A stretch of DNA of 8,577 nt, from positions 1-8,577 of the forward strand of contig JALRBB010000212.1 in NCBI GenBank assembly GCA_023257915.1, written 5' to 3'. The notes beneath the pieces are model-generated. The model was not told the origin of the DNA, ran no database searches, and saw only the letters and a list, made by a program, of their open reading frames with translations. This document shows positions 1 to 6,368 of the stretch, one piece after another; positions within the stretch are counted from its first letter, which is position 1; each line of letters begins with the position of its first letter. The DNA comes from Quisquiliibacterium sp. (GTDB lineage Bacteria > Pseudomonadota > Gammaproteobacteria > Burkholderiales > Burkholderiaceae_E). The position numbers and the translations under genes are program-made.

Positions 1-137
1 TCATGCTCGCGCACACGATCAAGAAGAGAACGCTTAAGATCCGGTTGCTTCTTTGCATCTTCGCTCGCCGTGTCCTGCTTCGTCAGAGCATGAAGCCAGA
101 TGACCAGCTTCATCACCAAGTCGGCCAAGAAGTTCAT
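1..137 (-). CDS. Unrecognised small protein, N-terminal part, runs off the window
   Basis: An open frame starts at ATG 137-135 and stays open to base 1, giving 45 residues. It begins MNFLADLVMKLVIWLHALTK: a short hydrophobic or amphipathic helix, followed by a strongly charged stretch (QDTASEDAKKQPDLKRSLLD). The start overlaps the TGA of the preceding gene as ATGA (137-134), a classic arrangement for translational coupling and the main reason to believe it is real. Codons such as CTT, GAT, CGT and AAG are common, and this stretch has lower GC than the rest of the window. I do not recognise the family. Compact overlapping genes of small membrane-associated proteins are typical of phage or plasmid modules, but that is inference. 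It is probably not native to the central chromosomal block. Confidence 0.5.
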   Translation of the reverse strand, partial: MNFLADLVMKLVIWLHALTKQDTASEDAKKQPDLKRSLLDRVREH

Positions 138-199
138 TCAGCCTTCGGAGCGTCCGATGCCTTGGCCTTCTTGTTGTTGTAAATCGACCAAGCGATACC
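134..199 (-). CDS. Unrecognised small membrane protein, C-terminal end only
   Basis: The last 22 or so codons of a minus-strand frame read GIAWSIYNNKKAKASDAPKAE and stop at TGA 136-134. A hydrophobic end followed by a lysine/alanine-rich hydrophilic tail suggests a transmembrane helix with a charged cytoplasmic tail. The frame stays open further, to an ATG at 352, but from about base 200 it is antisense to well-conserved alcohol dehydrogenase sequence, so I do not count that part as coding. The gene is therefore 5'-truncated at the left junction. Its stop overlaps the start of the next gene by four bases, suggesting one operon. Such a helix plus basic tail would suit a small phage membrane protein, but nothing here is diagnostic. 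Confidence 0.4.
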   Translation of the reverse strand, partial: GIAWSIYNNKKAKASDAPKAE

Positions 200-203
200 G
201 GCG
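186..203. other. Left junction between unrelated sequences
   Basis: To the left, the minus strand encodes the end of a small membrane protein. To the right, the plus strand encodes an alcohol dehydrogenase from its middle onward. The ADH-like reading can be followed back to about Pro codon 198-200 (PAMLTAATGMDA). The same frame has a TAA at 180-182, so no N-terminal half is present. Base composition changes here too, from about 53% GC to clearly higher. The exact crossover cannot be fixed from one sequence. Confidence 0.55.
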
Positions 204-779
204 ATGCTGACAGCGGCGACCGGCATGGATGCGATGGCGCATTGCATCGAGACTTTTTGCGCTCCGTCGGTGAATCCTCCGGCCGAGGTGATCGCGCTGG
301 ACGGTTTGCGGCGCGCCAGTGCCAATATCGAGATCGCGACCCGCGATGGCACGAATCGTCAGGCACGCTGGGAGATGATGATGGCCGCGATGGAAGGCGC
401 GATGGCCTTCCAGAAGGGGCTCGGCGCGGTCCATGCGCTATCGCATCCGATGGGCGCCTTGCCCGGGCGACCCCTGCACCACGGAACGCTGAATGCGGTT
501 CTGCTGCCTGCGGTGCTCGAATTCAACGCGCCGGTGCTGGAAGGCAAAAAGGCGACCCTGAACGCAGGTCTCGGTCTCGCAGCCGATGCAGATCCGGCCG
601 CGCACATCCGGACGCTGAACTCGCGACTTGGCCTGCCCGCCGGGCTCGGTGCGATGGGAGTGACCCGGGCCGACTTTGGCGCAGTTGCCGATGCAGCGCT
701 CAAGGATCACTGTCACCAGACCAATCCGCGCCTGGCCAGCCGCGACGATTACCTGGCGATGCTCGACGCGTCGTTCTAG
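204..779 (+). CDS. Iron-containing alcohol dehydrogenase, C-terminal fragment
   Basis: This is the metal-binding C-terminal domain of a group III (iron-activated) alcohol dehydrogenase, an enzyme family that oxidises alcohols or reduces aldehydes with NAD(P). Only 191 residues are present, whereas the family usually has about 380-390. The N-terminal Rossmann domain with its GGGS-type nucleotide-binding motif is absent. All four expected metal-ligand positions remain: Asp9 and His13 in GMDAMAHCIE, a histidine in VHALSHPMG (77/81), and His92/93 in HHGTLNAVLLP. The DHCHQTNPR motif near the end (residues 169-177) is also typical. ATG 204 is simply the first start codon in the open part. No ribosome-binding site precedes it, and homology extends a few codons further upstream, so this is not a natural start. 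The loss coincides with the left junction, so I read it as a cut gene and not as a decayed one. It cannot be an active enzyme in this form. Confidence 0.8.
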   Translation: MLTAATGMDAMAHCIETFCAPSVNPPAEVIALDGLRRASANIEIATRDGTNRQARWEMMMAAMEGAMAFQKGLGAVHALSHPMGALPGRPLHHGTLNAVLLPAVLEFNAPVLEGKKATLNAGLGLAADADPAAHIRTLNSRLGLPAGLGAMGVTRADFGAVADAALKDHCHQTNPRLASRDDYLAMLDASF

Positions 780-813
780 GGAAAAGCAGCAAGCGGGGGC
801 GCGAAAGACGTGC

Positions 814-838
814 GCCTGGGACCATGCCCGACCCAGGC
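814..838. terminator. Possible bidirectional hairpin between convergent genes
   Basis: GCCTGGG (814-820) pairs perfectly with CCCAGGC (832-838) across an 11-base loop, in the 74-base gap between the ADH stop and the end of the minus-strand lipoprotein gene. The position suits a terminator for both, but there is no T-tract on either side, so a classic intrinsic terminator is not shown. Confidence 0.35.
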
Positions 839-853
839 CCGGCGGGGCAGGAC

Positions 854-1483
854 CTACTGCACGAAGCGCGGGGCTTGTTCGCCCCAGGTTTGCAGCGGCC
901 CCAGAGGGTTACGCGTGACCTCCCGCAGATTGATCCTGGGCTGACCGCTGTACAGCGTATAGACCACGATGTCGTCGACGATGATGATCAACGCATTGAA
1001 CTGCCAGCCCACTATCTCGACTTCACGATGGAAGTTCAGCGAGTCTAGCCAGAAGTTGCCGACCCGCTTGCGCCTGACGTGGTTCAGTGCGATGGCGTAG
1101 CCGGTACATCGCTTGCCGGCCGACAGACAGTCGCGAATGCCGGGATCGAAATCTTCGCGTCGAACCGCCGAACTCGACGCGAATCGTTGCAAGATGTCGG
1201 AGTAGCTGAGCAGCGTCACCCCGTGGTCCTGGTACGGATCGATGCCCTTTGCGCGCACGTCTTGCATCCGTGCCTTGTATGGCACGAGGCTTTCAATGGC
1301 GTCACGGGCTTGCTCGAACGAATCCCAGTGCGTCTGGGTCTGGCTGGCACTGCGCGGCAACAGCGAACCGCAGGCACTGATCAGGACCGTCACCAGCAGG
1401 GCCAGCGCGGTCCATGATCGCGGTAACGGTCGGATGGCGACCCGGGAACCGCCATCCGGGCGACGCAAACGGATCCAGGTCAT
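854..1483 (-). CDS. Putative lipoprotein of unknown function
   Basis: The 209-residue protein begins with a basic N-region (IRLRRPDGGSR), a hydrophobic core (about residues 24-36) and a lipobox-like LISAC with Cys38, so lipid anchoring after cleavage by signal peptidase II is likely. Residue +2 is Gly, which does not suggest inner-membrane retention. The mature part has a central pair Cys119/Cys126 (RDCLSAGKRC) that could form a disulfide in the periplasm. It also has a hydrophobic strand region at 160-178 (WQFNALIIIVDDIVVY) and a C-terminal NPLGPLQTW motif. I have an impression of similar uncharacterised lipoproteins in other beta- and gammaproteobacteria but cannot name a domain. ATG 1483 is the only plausible start: no other start codon precedes the signal core, and no strong Shine-Dalgarno is visible. 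It begins 20 bases after the stop of the DsrE-like gene, so the two may be co-transcribed. Confidence 0.75.
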   Translation of the reverse strand: MTWIRLRRPDGGSRVAIRPLPRSWTALALLVTVLISACGSLLPRSASQTQTHWDSFEQARDAIESLVPYKARMQDVRAKGIDPYQDHGVTLLSYSDILQRFASSSAVRREDFDPGIRDCLSAGKRCTGYAIALNHVRRKRVGNFWLDSLNFHREVEIVGWQFNALIIIVDDIVVYTLYSGQPRINLREVTRNPLGPLQTWGEQAPRFVQ

Positions 1484-1503
1484 GAATCCATTATGCGCCC
1501 GAA

Positions 1504-1962
1504 TCAGTAGTGGACATACGACCAGCCATCACGCTGGCGTTCGACGACCTCGACGATGCCTCCTGGCACGTACCCGATTCCGGGGATCATGTCGCTGCTG
1601 GAGAGCTTGAGTGCCTTCATCGTCTGCTCGCAGGCGACGATCTTGACCCCGTTGGTCAGTGCCCCGGTGACGCGCGGCTCCACCTTTGACTCCGCCTTGA
1701 GCATGTTGATGCCCGGGCCGTTGACGACGACCTCAATGAACACCTTGTCGCTGCCAAGCGCCTTTTGGAAGTTGGCGGCGTTGTTCAGCGCCTGGTTCCA
1801 GGCTGCCGGGCTGCCGCTGGTGACATGCAGAACGACCGGGATCCGCCCGTCGACGGTGTTCGAGTTGCTGCCCACCGTTCCCATCGGCGCGCAGCCGGTG
1901 GCGGCCAGCAACGGAATGCCAAGGACCGCGGCGACAAGCATGCGAGAGACGAAACGTTTCAT
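1504..1962 (-). CDS. DsrE/DsrF-like family protein with lipoprotein-type signal peptide
   Basis: The 152-residue protein matches the DsrE/DsrF-like (COG1416-type) pattern as I remember it: VVLHVTSG at 43-50, the NNAANFQKAL region, FIEVVVNGPGINML at 75-88, then GVKIVACEQTM with Cys111, YVPGGIVEVVERQ and a final GWSYVHY. Related proteins bind or relay sulfur on a conserved cysteine, and Cys111 sits in the expected loop. The unusual part is the N-terminus, a signal sequence ending AATGC with Cys24 as the likely lipidated residue. The -3 position is Ala and not the preferred Leu, so ordinary secretion is also possible. The start is well supported: GGAG at 1970-1973 lies 7 bases upstream of ATG 1962. 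The gene is divergent from rhlE, and the unknown lipoprotein gene follows it closely. I infer a periplasmic role, but the substrate is unknown. The domain assignment is more certain than any sulfur function. Confidence 0.82.
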   Translation of the reverse strand: MKRFVSRMLVAAVLGIPLLAATGCAPMGTVGSNSNTVDGRIPVVLHVTSGSPAAWNQALNNAANFQKALGSDKVFIEVVVNGPGINMLKAESKVEPRVTGALTNGVKIVACEQTMKALKLSSSDMIPGIGYVPGGIVEVVERQRDGWSYVHY

Positions 1963-2041
1963 CGGAATTCTCCGTTCGATTGGGCGTGCACCCGAGTCTG
2001 CCCGAAGGGGTGCCGGGCGTCCATGTCTGCCAGGACGGTGA

Positions 2042-2083
2042 TTGCCGTGATCCGGAAAACGCGGGATAATGGCTGGTTAACCA
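2042..2083 (+). promoter_or_regulatory. Probable sigma70-type promoter of rhlE, with a palindrome at the predicted start site
   Basis: TTGCCG (2042-2047, 4 of 6 consensus) and GATAAT (2065-2070, 5 of 6) are separated by exactly 17 bases. The predicted transcription start near 2077 falls inside TGGTTAACCA (2074-2083), a perfect 10-base palindrome, and leaves a leader of only about 14 bases before the ATG at 2091. The palindrome might be an operator or chance. The remaining part of the 128-base divergent gap shows no clear promoter for the DsrE-like gene. Confidence 0.5.
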
Positions 2084-2090
2084 CCAATCC

Positions 2091-3566
2091 ATGAAAGCCG
2101 CCATCGGCCACGCGCCGGACGACACACCACACTTGACTACCACGTTTAACGACTTCGGCCTTGCGGAGCCTATCCAGCGAGCCGTCACCGAACTGGGCTA
2201 TCGGGAACCCACCCCGATTCAGTCTCAGGCGATTCCCCTGGTCCTGATGGGCCGCGATGTGATGGGCGCAGCCCAGACCGGTACCGGCAAGACGGCTGGT
2301 TTCGCTCTGCCGATCCTGCAGCGTCTGATGCCGCATGCGAATGCAAGCGCCTCTCCGGCCCGCCATCCGGTGCGCGCCCTGGTGATTGCCCCGACGCGCG
2401 AGCTGGCCGACCAGATCTACGTCAATGTGGCGGCTTACGCCAAGTACACGAACCTGAAGAGCTCGGTGGTATTTGGCGGAGTGGATATCAAGCCGCAACT
2501 GGCTGCGATGCGCGCCGGTTGCGAAGTGCTGATCGCCACGCCGGGCCGCTTGCTCGACCATATCGAGCAGCGCACCGTGAACCTGTCGCAGGTCGAGATC
2601 TTCGTGATGGACGAAGCCGACCGGATGCTGGACATGGGATTTTTGCCCGATATTCAGCGCATCATCAATCTGCTCCCGAAGGGACGCCAGAACCTGATGT
2701 TCTCGGCCACCTTCTCCAACGACATCCGCAAGCTTGCCGAGAGCTTTCTGCGCGATCCGGTGTCGGTCGAGGTTGCCAGGCGCAATGCGGCCGCGGAAAA
2801 CGTCGAGCAAAAGGTGTTCCGGGTCGAGAGCAGCGATGCCAAGCGTGCGGCGGTCGCCAAGCTGGTCCGCGACCATCAACTCGCGCAGGTGATCGTGTTC
2901 ACCAACACCAAGATCGGCGCGAGCCGACTCGCACGCGAACTGGTCCGCGAAGGCCTGAACGCCGATGCAATCCATGGCGACAAAAGCCAGCAGGAGCGGC
3001 TCGCGACGCTTGAGGCGTTCAAGAGGGGCGAAACCGTCATCCTGGTCGCCACGGATGTCGCAGCGCGTGGCCTGGATATTGCCGAATTGCCTGCCGTCAT
3101 CAACTACGACCTGCCCTATTCACCGGAAGACTATGTCCACCGCATTGGGCGCACCGGCCGTGCCGGCGCCAAGGGCGTCGCGCTGTCGCTGATGACATCG
3201 AATGATGAGCGCCTGCTTGCCGAGATTGAAAAGCTGATTAAGCGCAAGTTGCCGCAAGAGAGCCTTGTCGTCGAGCAATCGCGTCCCACGCGCGAACGTC
3301 CGGCACGCGATCGCGATGAGGGAGCTCGAGGGGACCGGGAGCGTCGCCCTGAGTCTGCTCGCCCGGCGCCGGTGCGCTCGGGACCGCCAATGCCTGGATT
3401 GTCGCGCGATCCGTTCTTCTTCACCCCGTATCAACCGACGCAGTCGGAAGACGACGAGGATCAACCGGACCAGTCGACTGCCGCCAGTTCCAAGGCAGAA
3501 AGCCCGCGCTCACGCCGGCGTCCCGCCAAGGTCATTCCCGCCTTGCTCGGGGGCAAAAAGAGCTGA
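2091..3566 (+). CDS. rhlE: DEAD-box ATP-dependent RNA helicase, RhlE type
   Basis: This is a complete 491-residue DEAD-box helicase, which uses ATP to unwind short RNA duplexes and remodel RNPs in the cytoplasm. RhlE members act in ribosome assembly and RNA turnover. All motifs are seen in order: the Q motif with Phe22 and Gln44 (GYREPTPIQ), motif I AQTGTGKT (61-68), Ia PTREL (101-105), Ib TPGRLLD (150-156), II DEAD (174-177), III SAT (205-207), IV VIVFTNTK, V ATDVAARGLDI and VI HRIGRTGR (350-357). The phrases SASPARHPVRAL and FGGVDI are typical of proteobacterial RhlE. From about residue 393 the tail is low-complexity: first Arg/Asp/Glu-rich, then an acidic QSEDDEDQPDQ stretch, ending in a basic segment and IPALLGGKKS. 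Such tails usually tether the helicase to RNA or partners. ATG 2091 has no clear Shine-Dalgarno. TTG 2133 is an alternative start with no better site, and the core begins only at about residue 19. The gene stands alone, convergent with gluQ. Confidence 0.95.
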   Translation: MKAAIGHAPDDTPHLTTTFNDFGLAEPIQRAVTELGYREPTPIQSQAIPLVLMGRDVMGAAQTGTGKTAGFALPILQRLMPHANASASPARHPVRALVIAPTRELADQIYVNVAAYAKYTNLKSSVVFGGVDIKPQLAAMRAGCEVLIATPGRLLDHIEQRTVNLSQVEIFVMDEADRMLDMGFLPDIQRIINLLPKGRQNLMFSATFSNDIRKLAESFLRDPVSVEVARRNAAAENVEQKVFRVESSDAKRAAVAKLVRDHQLAQVIVFTNTKIGASRLARELVREGLNADAIHGDKSQQERLATLEAFKRGETVILVATDVAARGLDIAELPAVINYDLPYSPEDYVHRIGRTGRAGAKGVALSLMTSNDERLLAEIEKLIKRKLPQESLVVEQSRPTRERPARDRDEGARGDRERRPESARPAPVRSGPPMPGLSRDPFFFTPYQPTQSEDDEDQPDQSTAASSKAESPRSRRRPAKVIPALLGGKKS

Positions 3567-3574
3567 GCGTCGGG

Positions 3575-3597
3575 TCGGACCTTTCGGATCGGACCTT
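3575..3597. repeat. Short direct repeat in the rhlE/gluQ convergent gap
   Basis: TCGGACCTT occurs at 3575-3583 and again at 3589-3597, a 14-base period, with a third partial copy TCGGA at 3584-3588 between them. The second copy also forms the left arm of a small hairpin, CGGAC-CTT-GTCCG (3590-3602). It lies in the 63-base gap between the convergent rhlE and gluQ stops. A terminator role is possible, but the stem is only five pairs and there is no T-run. Confidence 0.4.
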
Positions 3598-3629
3598 GTC
3601 CGCTAGAGAATCCGGCGCGTTCGTCGTGT

Positions 3630-4622
3630 TCAGCGCATCCAGTGAGATGCGCTCCAGCGTTTCGGGGCTTCGTCCCAGAATTCCCGCAGGCTCTCTGTGT
3701 CCAGAGCTTCGAGGCCCAGATGCTCCATCGCGCGGTTCAAGGCACGCACCGGTGTTTTAACTGCGATTGCCTTCGCGCCGGTCTGCTTCGAGAGTTTTTC
3801 TCCCTGCGAATCGAGCACCAGCGGCAGGTGCAAATAGCGCGGTCGCGGATAGCCCAGTAATTGCTGCAGATAAATCTGTCGAGCGGTCGAGCCAAGAAGA
3901 TCGGCTCCGCGCACCACGTCGGTCACCTGCTGAAGTGCATCATCGACAACGACCGCAAGCTGATAGGCCCACAGTTTGTCGGCTCGCAGCAGCACGAAGT
4001 CGCCGACCTGGGTGGCCAACGCCTCATGGATCGCTCCATGTTCACGGTCGTGCCAGCTGATTTCGACTTGATCGACCCGGACACGCCAGGCTCGTGCGAC
4101 AACTCCTTCCGGATCGGATCTCTGCGGCCGGTTGCGGCAGGTACCGGGATAGACCAAGTCGCGGTTGCGCTCACGAACCACGCCCAGGCGGCTCAGTGAA
4201 TCGGCAATTTCCTTGCGCGTGCAGGTGCAAGGATAGAGATGCCCGTCGCGACGTAGCTGCTCGAATGCATCCCGATACAAGGCATCCCGCTCGCTCTGGT
4301 GAACCAGCGGACCGTCAGGCTCAAAGCCCAGCGCGTGCAGTTGCTCCAGGATGGTTTCCAGGGCACCCGCTGCCATCCTGGGGCGGTCGAGGTCCTCGAT
4401 CCGGAGCAGCCAGCGGCCCGAATGCGCGCGGGCATCCAGACAACTGGCCAGCGCAGCAACCAGCGAGCCGTCATGCAGTGGGCCGGTGGGCGATGGAGCA
4501 AATCGGCCGACATATCTGGTCGCGCCGTTTTGGCAGTCAGGTGGACCGGATTGGCCCGGTGCGGTTCGCGGTGAAGACGCTGCGCGCTCGCCGACCGGCA
4601 GGGATTCCTGCAACGCATTCAT
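3630..4622 (-). CDS. gluQ: Glutamyl-Q tRNA(Asp) synthetase
   Basis: GluQ (YadB) is a truncated paralogue of glutamyl-tRNA synthetase. It activates glutamate and attaches it to the queuosine base at the wobble position of tRNA-Asp, not to the 3' end. The 330 residues contain the catalytic core and lack the anticodon-binding domain of true GluRS, as expected. Visible features are [15 protein letters not shown] with the HIGH-type signature HDGS at 50-53, RIEDLD at 74-79, a zinc site Cys132-x-Cys134 with Tyr158 and Cys162, RGADLL at 238-243, and the KMSKS-type loop EKLSKQ at 275-280. The third position of such HIGH motifs is usually Phe or Ala after His, so Asp51 is uncommon. ATG 4622 leaves about 36 residues before the catalytic core, longer than usual, and no Shine-Dalgarno is evident. 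No later ATG or usable GTG precedes the core. It is divergent from the pirin gene. Confidence 0.93.
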   Translation of the reverse strand: MNALQESLPVGERAASSPRTAPGQSGPPDCQNGATRYVGRFAPSPTGPLHDGSLVAALASCLDARAHSGRWLLRIEDLDRPRMAAGALETILEQLHALGFEPDGPLVHQSERDALYRDAFEQLRRDGHLYPCTCTRKEIADSLSRLGVVRERNRDLVYPGTCRNRPQRSDPEGVVARAWRVRVDQVEISWHDREHGAIHEALATQVGDFVLLRADKLWAYQLAVVVDDALQQVTDVVRGADLLGSTARQIYLQQLLGYPRPRYLHLPLVLDSQGEKLSKQTGAKAIAVKTPVRALNRAMEHLGLEALDTESLREFWDEAPKRWSASHWMR

Positions 4623-4647
4623 GGTCGAAACATTAGCGGTTCAGGCA

Positions 4648-4675
4648 TTGATCTTAAGCTTGCGCCATCGATAAC
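4648..4675 (+). promoter_or_regulatory. Weak candidate promoter for the pirin gene
   Basis: TTGATC (4648-4653) and GATAAC (4670-4675) are spaced by 16 bases in the 78-base gap between the divergent gluQ and pirin genes. Each matches four of six consensus bases, so this is only a candidate. I see no convincing promoter for gluQ on the other strand. Confidence 0.3.
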
Positions 4676-4700
4676 CCGCATTCCCAATCTGGAGGACCTG

Positions 4701-5399
4701 ATGATCGAGTTGCGCCGAAGCGCCGAGCGCGGATACGCGGACCACGGCTGGTTGAAGTCTTTTCACAGTTTTTCGTTCGCTGATTACTACGACCCGCGCC
4801 ACATGGGCTTCGGGCCCTTGCGCGTGATCAACGAGGATCGGATCGCACCCGGAAGCGGCTTCGGAACCCATGGGCATCGCGACATGGAGATCATCAGCTA
4901 CGTGCTTGAGGGTGCCCTGGCGCACCGTGACAACATCGGCAACGGTTCGGTGATTCGCCCCGGCGATGTGCAGCGCATGAGCGCCGGAAGAGGCGTCATG
5001 CATTCGGAGTTCAATCACGAAAAAAGCGGTCAGACGCACTTTCTGCAGATCTGGATCGAGCCTGATGTGCGTGGTATCGACCCCGGCTACGAGGAACGGC
5101 ATTTTGAACCGGCCAGCAAGCGCGGTCGCCTGGCGCTGATTGCGTCACCGGACGGACGGGACGGTTCGGTGACGATCCATCAGCAGGCATTCGTGCATGC
5201 CGGGCTGTTCCAGGCTGGTGAGTCCGCGACGCATCCACTGCCGGCTGGTCGACGTGCGTATCTGCATGTCGCGCGCGGCAGTGTCACGGTCAATGGCCAG
5301 CCGTTGCAGGCCGGCGATGCCGCAAAGTTTGTCGACGAAGCGGCGCTACGCATTGACGGCACTCAGGATGCCGAGGTGATCCTGTTCGATTTGCCCTGA
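4701..5399 (+). CDS. Pirin-family bicupin protein (YhhW-like)
   Basis: The 232-residue protein has the two-cupin fold of bacterial pirins. The N-terminal cupin carries the metal site His57 and His59 (GTHGHRDMEI), His101 and Glu103 (GVMHSEFNH), numbers that coincide with those I recall for E. coli YhhW. The usual opening LKSFHSFSFADYYDP and the MSAGRGVMHSE signature are present. The C-terminal cupin (about 175-230) lacks metal ligands, which is normal. YhhW oxidises quercetin in vitro, but the cellular role of these proteins is unsettled, so I give no symbol. The start is secure: GGAGG at 4691-4695 lies 5 bases before ATG 4701, the best ribosome-binding site in the window. The last 37 bases overlap the end of the opposing transporter gene. 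Confidence 0.92.
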   Translation: MIELRRSAERGYADHGWLKSFHSFSFADYYDPRHMGFGPLRVINEDRIAPGSGFGTHGHRDMEIISYVLEGALAHRDNIGNGSVIRPGDVQRMSAGRGVMHSEFNHEKSGQTHFLQIWIEPDVRGIDPGYEERHFEPASKRGRLALIASPDGRDGSVTIHQQAFVHAGLFQAGESATHPLPAGRRAYLHVARGSVTVNGQPLQAGDAAKFVDEAALRIDGTQDAEVILFDLP

Positions 5400-6271
5400 G
5401 CGATCGCGGGCGTCCTGCCGCGCCAGGCGTCAATCACAAGCGCGACGAGCACCACCAGCCCGCCTTGCATCGTCGCCGGCGGCATCGCCTCGCCCGCACC
5501 CACCCAAGCCCAGATCGGCCCCAGAACCACCTCGAGCAGGCCGATCAGCGCCATCTCCTGGGGGGCCAGATGTTTGGCGGCTCTTACCATCAGCATGCAG
5601 GGAAGCGCCAGCTGAACCACTCCGAGCAGCGCCAGGATGCTCAGATCGTGCAGGCTGACCGCGGAAAAACGCACCATCGGCAAGGTCGCCAGGCAGGAGA
5701 ACAATGCACCGAGCAGCACCGCCGGTGCCAGATCCACGCGCGCGTGCATCTTGCGCAGCGTCACCAGGTTGATCGCCACCGCCAACGGAACGCCAAGCGC
5801 GACCAGCATGCCGGTGGCGCCTTGCGCCGAGATGCCGTCATGCACCATCCACCAGATGCCGCCCAAGGCGACCGCGATCGCCCACCAGGTGCCCGGCCGG
5901 ACACGCTCGCCGAGCACCAACCAGGCGAGCAGCGCAGACAACAGCGGCGAGATGCTGGACACCAGCAGCGTGTTTGCGGTGCTGGTCAGCGTCAGCGCCA
6001 CCGTGAAACAGGTGAACATCACCGACCACATCAGTCCGGACACCAGCCCGGCGCGACCCATCGCGCGCAATGGCGCGAGTGCGTGGCGGCCGCGTTGCCA
6101 GAGCAGGACTGCCAACACCGCCAGAAGGCAGAACAAGCTTCGCCAGAATGTCACCTCGAAACCTTGGGCGCTGTCCAGACGGCGTACGAACACGCCGGCG
6201 ATGCTCCAGCAAAGCGCGCAAAAGCACAGCAGCGCAACGGCGCGCCGATGGTCGGAACGGGACGTGGTCAT
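5363..6271 (-). CDS. EamA/DMT-superfamily inner-membrane transporter
   Basis: The 302-residue protein has about ten hydrophobic segments (roughly 11-30, 40-58, 74-94, 98-121, 128-144, 152-172, 182-200, 208-229, 236-258 and 268-282). This is the two-repeat, ten-helix layout of EamA drug/metabolite transporters, often exporters of amino acids or other metabolites. Diagnostic stretches are SSISPLLSALLAWLVLGERV with GGIWW in the first repeat, and LIGLLEVVLGPIWAWVGAGE in the second. Both repeats end at the conserved GE motif and a following helix. The substrate cannot be told from sequence. ATG 6271 is followed directly by a short basic N-terminus (TTSRSDHRR) and the first helix. Upstream there is only a weak AGG. 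The gene is divergent from dnaE across 97 bases and overlaps the pirin gene tail to tail by 37 bases, so the last 12 or so codons are read from both strands. Confidence 0.92.
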   Translation of the reverse strand: MTTSRSDHRRAVALLCFCALCWSIAGVFVRRLDSAQGFEVTFWRSLFCLLAVLAVLLWQRGRHALAPLRAMGRAGLVSGLMWSVMFTCFTVALTLTSTANTLLVSSISPLLSALLAWLVLGERVRPGTWWAIAVALGGIWWMVHDGISAQGATGMLVALGVPLAVAINLVTLRKMHARVDLAPAVLLGALFSCLATLPMVRFSAVSLHDLSILALLGVVQLALPCMLMVRAAKHLAPQEMALIGLLEVVLGPIWAWVGAGEAMPPATMQGGLVVLVALVIDAWRGRTPAIAQGKSNRITSAS

Positions 6272-6313
6272 GATGCCTGGCGGCCAGCTAAGTGGGTTGT
6301 ATGGGGCTTGGCC

Positions 6314-6327
6314 GGTCGCTTGCGACC
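6314..6327. promoter_or_regulatory. Perfect dyad midway between the EamA and dnaE starts
   Basis: GGTCGC-TT-GCGACC is a perfect 6+2+6 inverted repeat. Its centre (6320.5) is about 49 bases from each of the two divergent start codons (6271 and 6369). Position and symmetry suit an operator for a dimeric regulator. No regulator gene is in the window, so the role is inferred. Confidence 0.35.
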
Positions 6328-6368
6328 TGCTGGCTGCATGATTTGCTTAGGCCTGTAGAATTTTACCG

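Noticed and set aside
242..1048. 268-codon plus-strand frame over the ADH and lipoprotein genes
   Set aside because: It is Arg-rich and without motifs, out of frame with the ADH fragment and antisense to the lipoprotein gene.
2000..2018. GCCCG/CGGGC hairpin in the leader of the DsrE-like gene
   Set aside because: A five-pair stem with a nine-base loop and no anti-terminator partner or riboswitch-like conservation is visible.
1959..2975. 338-codon minus-strand frame opposite rhlE
   Set aside because: All helicase motifs lie on the plus strand, and this frame also covers the rhlE promoter region. It is a shadow.
6276..6286. Inverted repeat CTGGC-G-GCCAG just upstream of the EamA start
   Set aside because: It is only five pairs, GC-rich and close to the start codon, and too short to separate from chance.
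5465..6358. Open frames on the plus strand opposite the EamA gene (297 and 234 codons)
   Set aside because: The translations are His/Arg/Gln-rich low-complexity with no domain, while the opposite strand encodes a clear ten-helix transporter.
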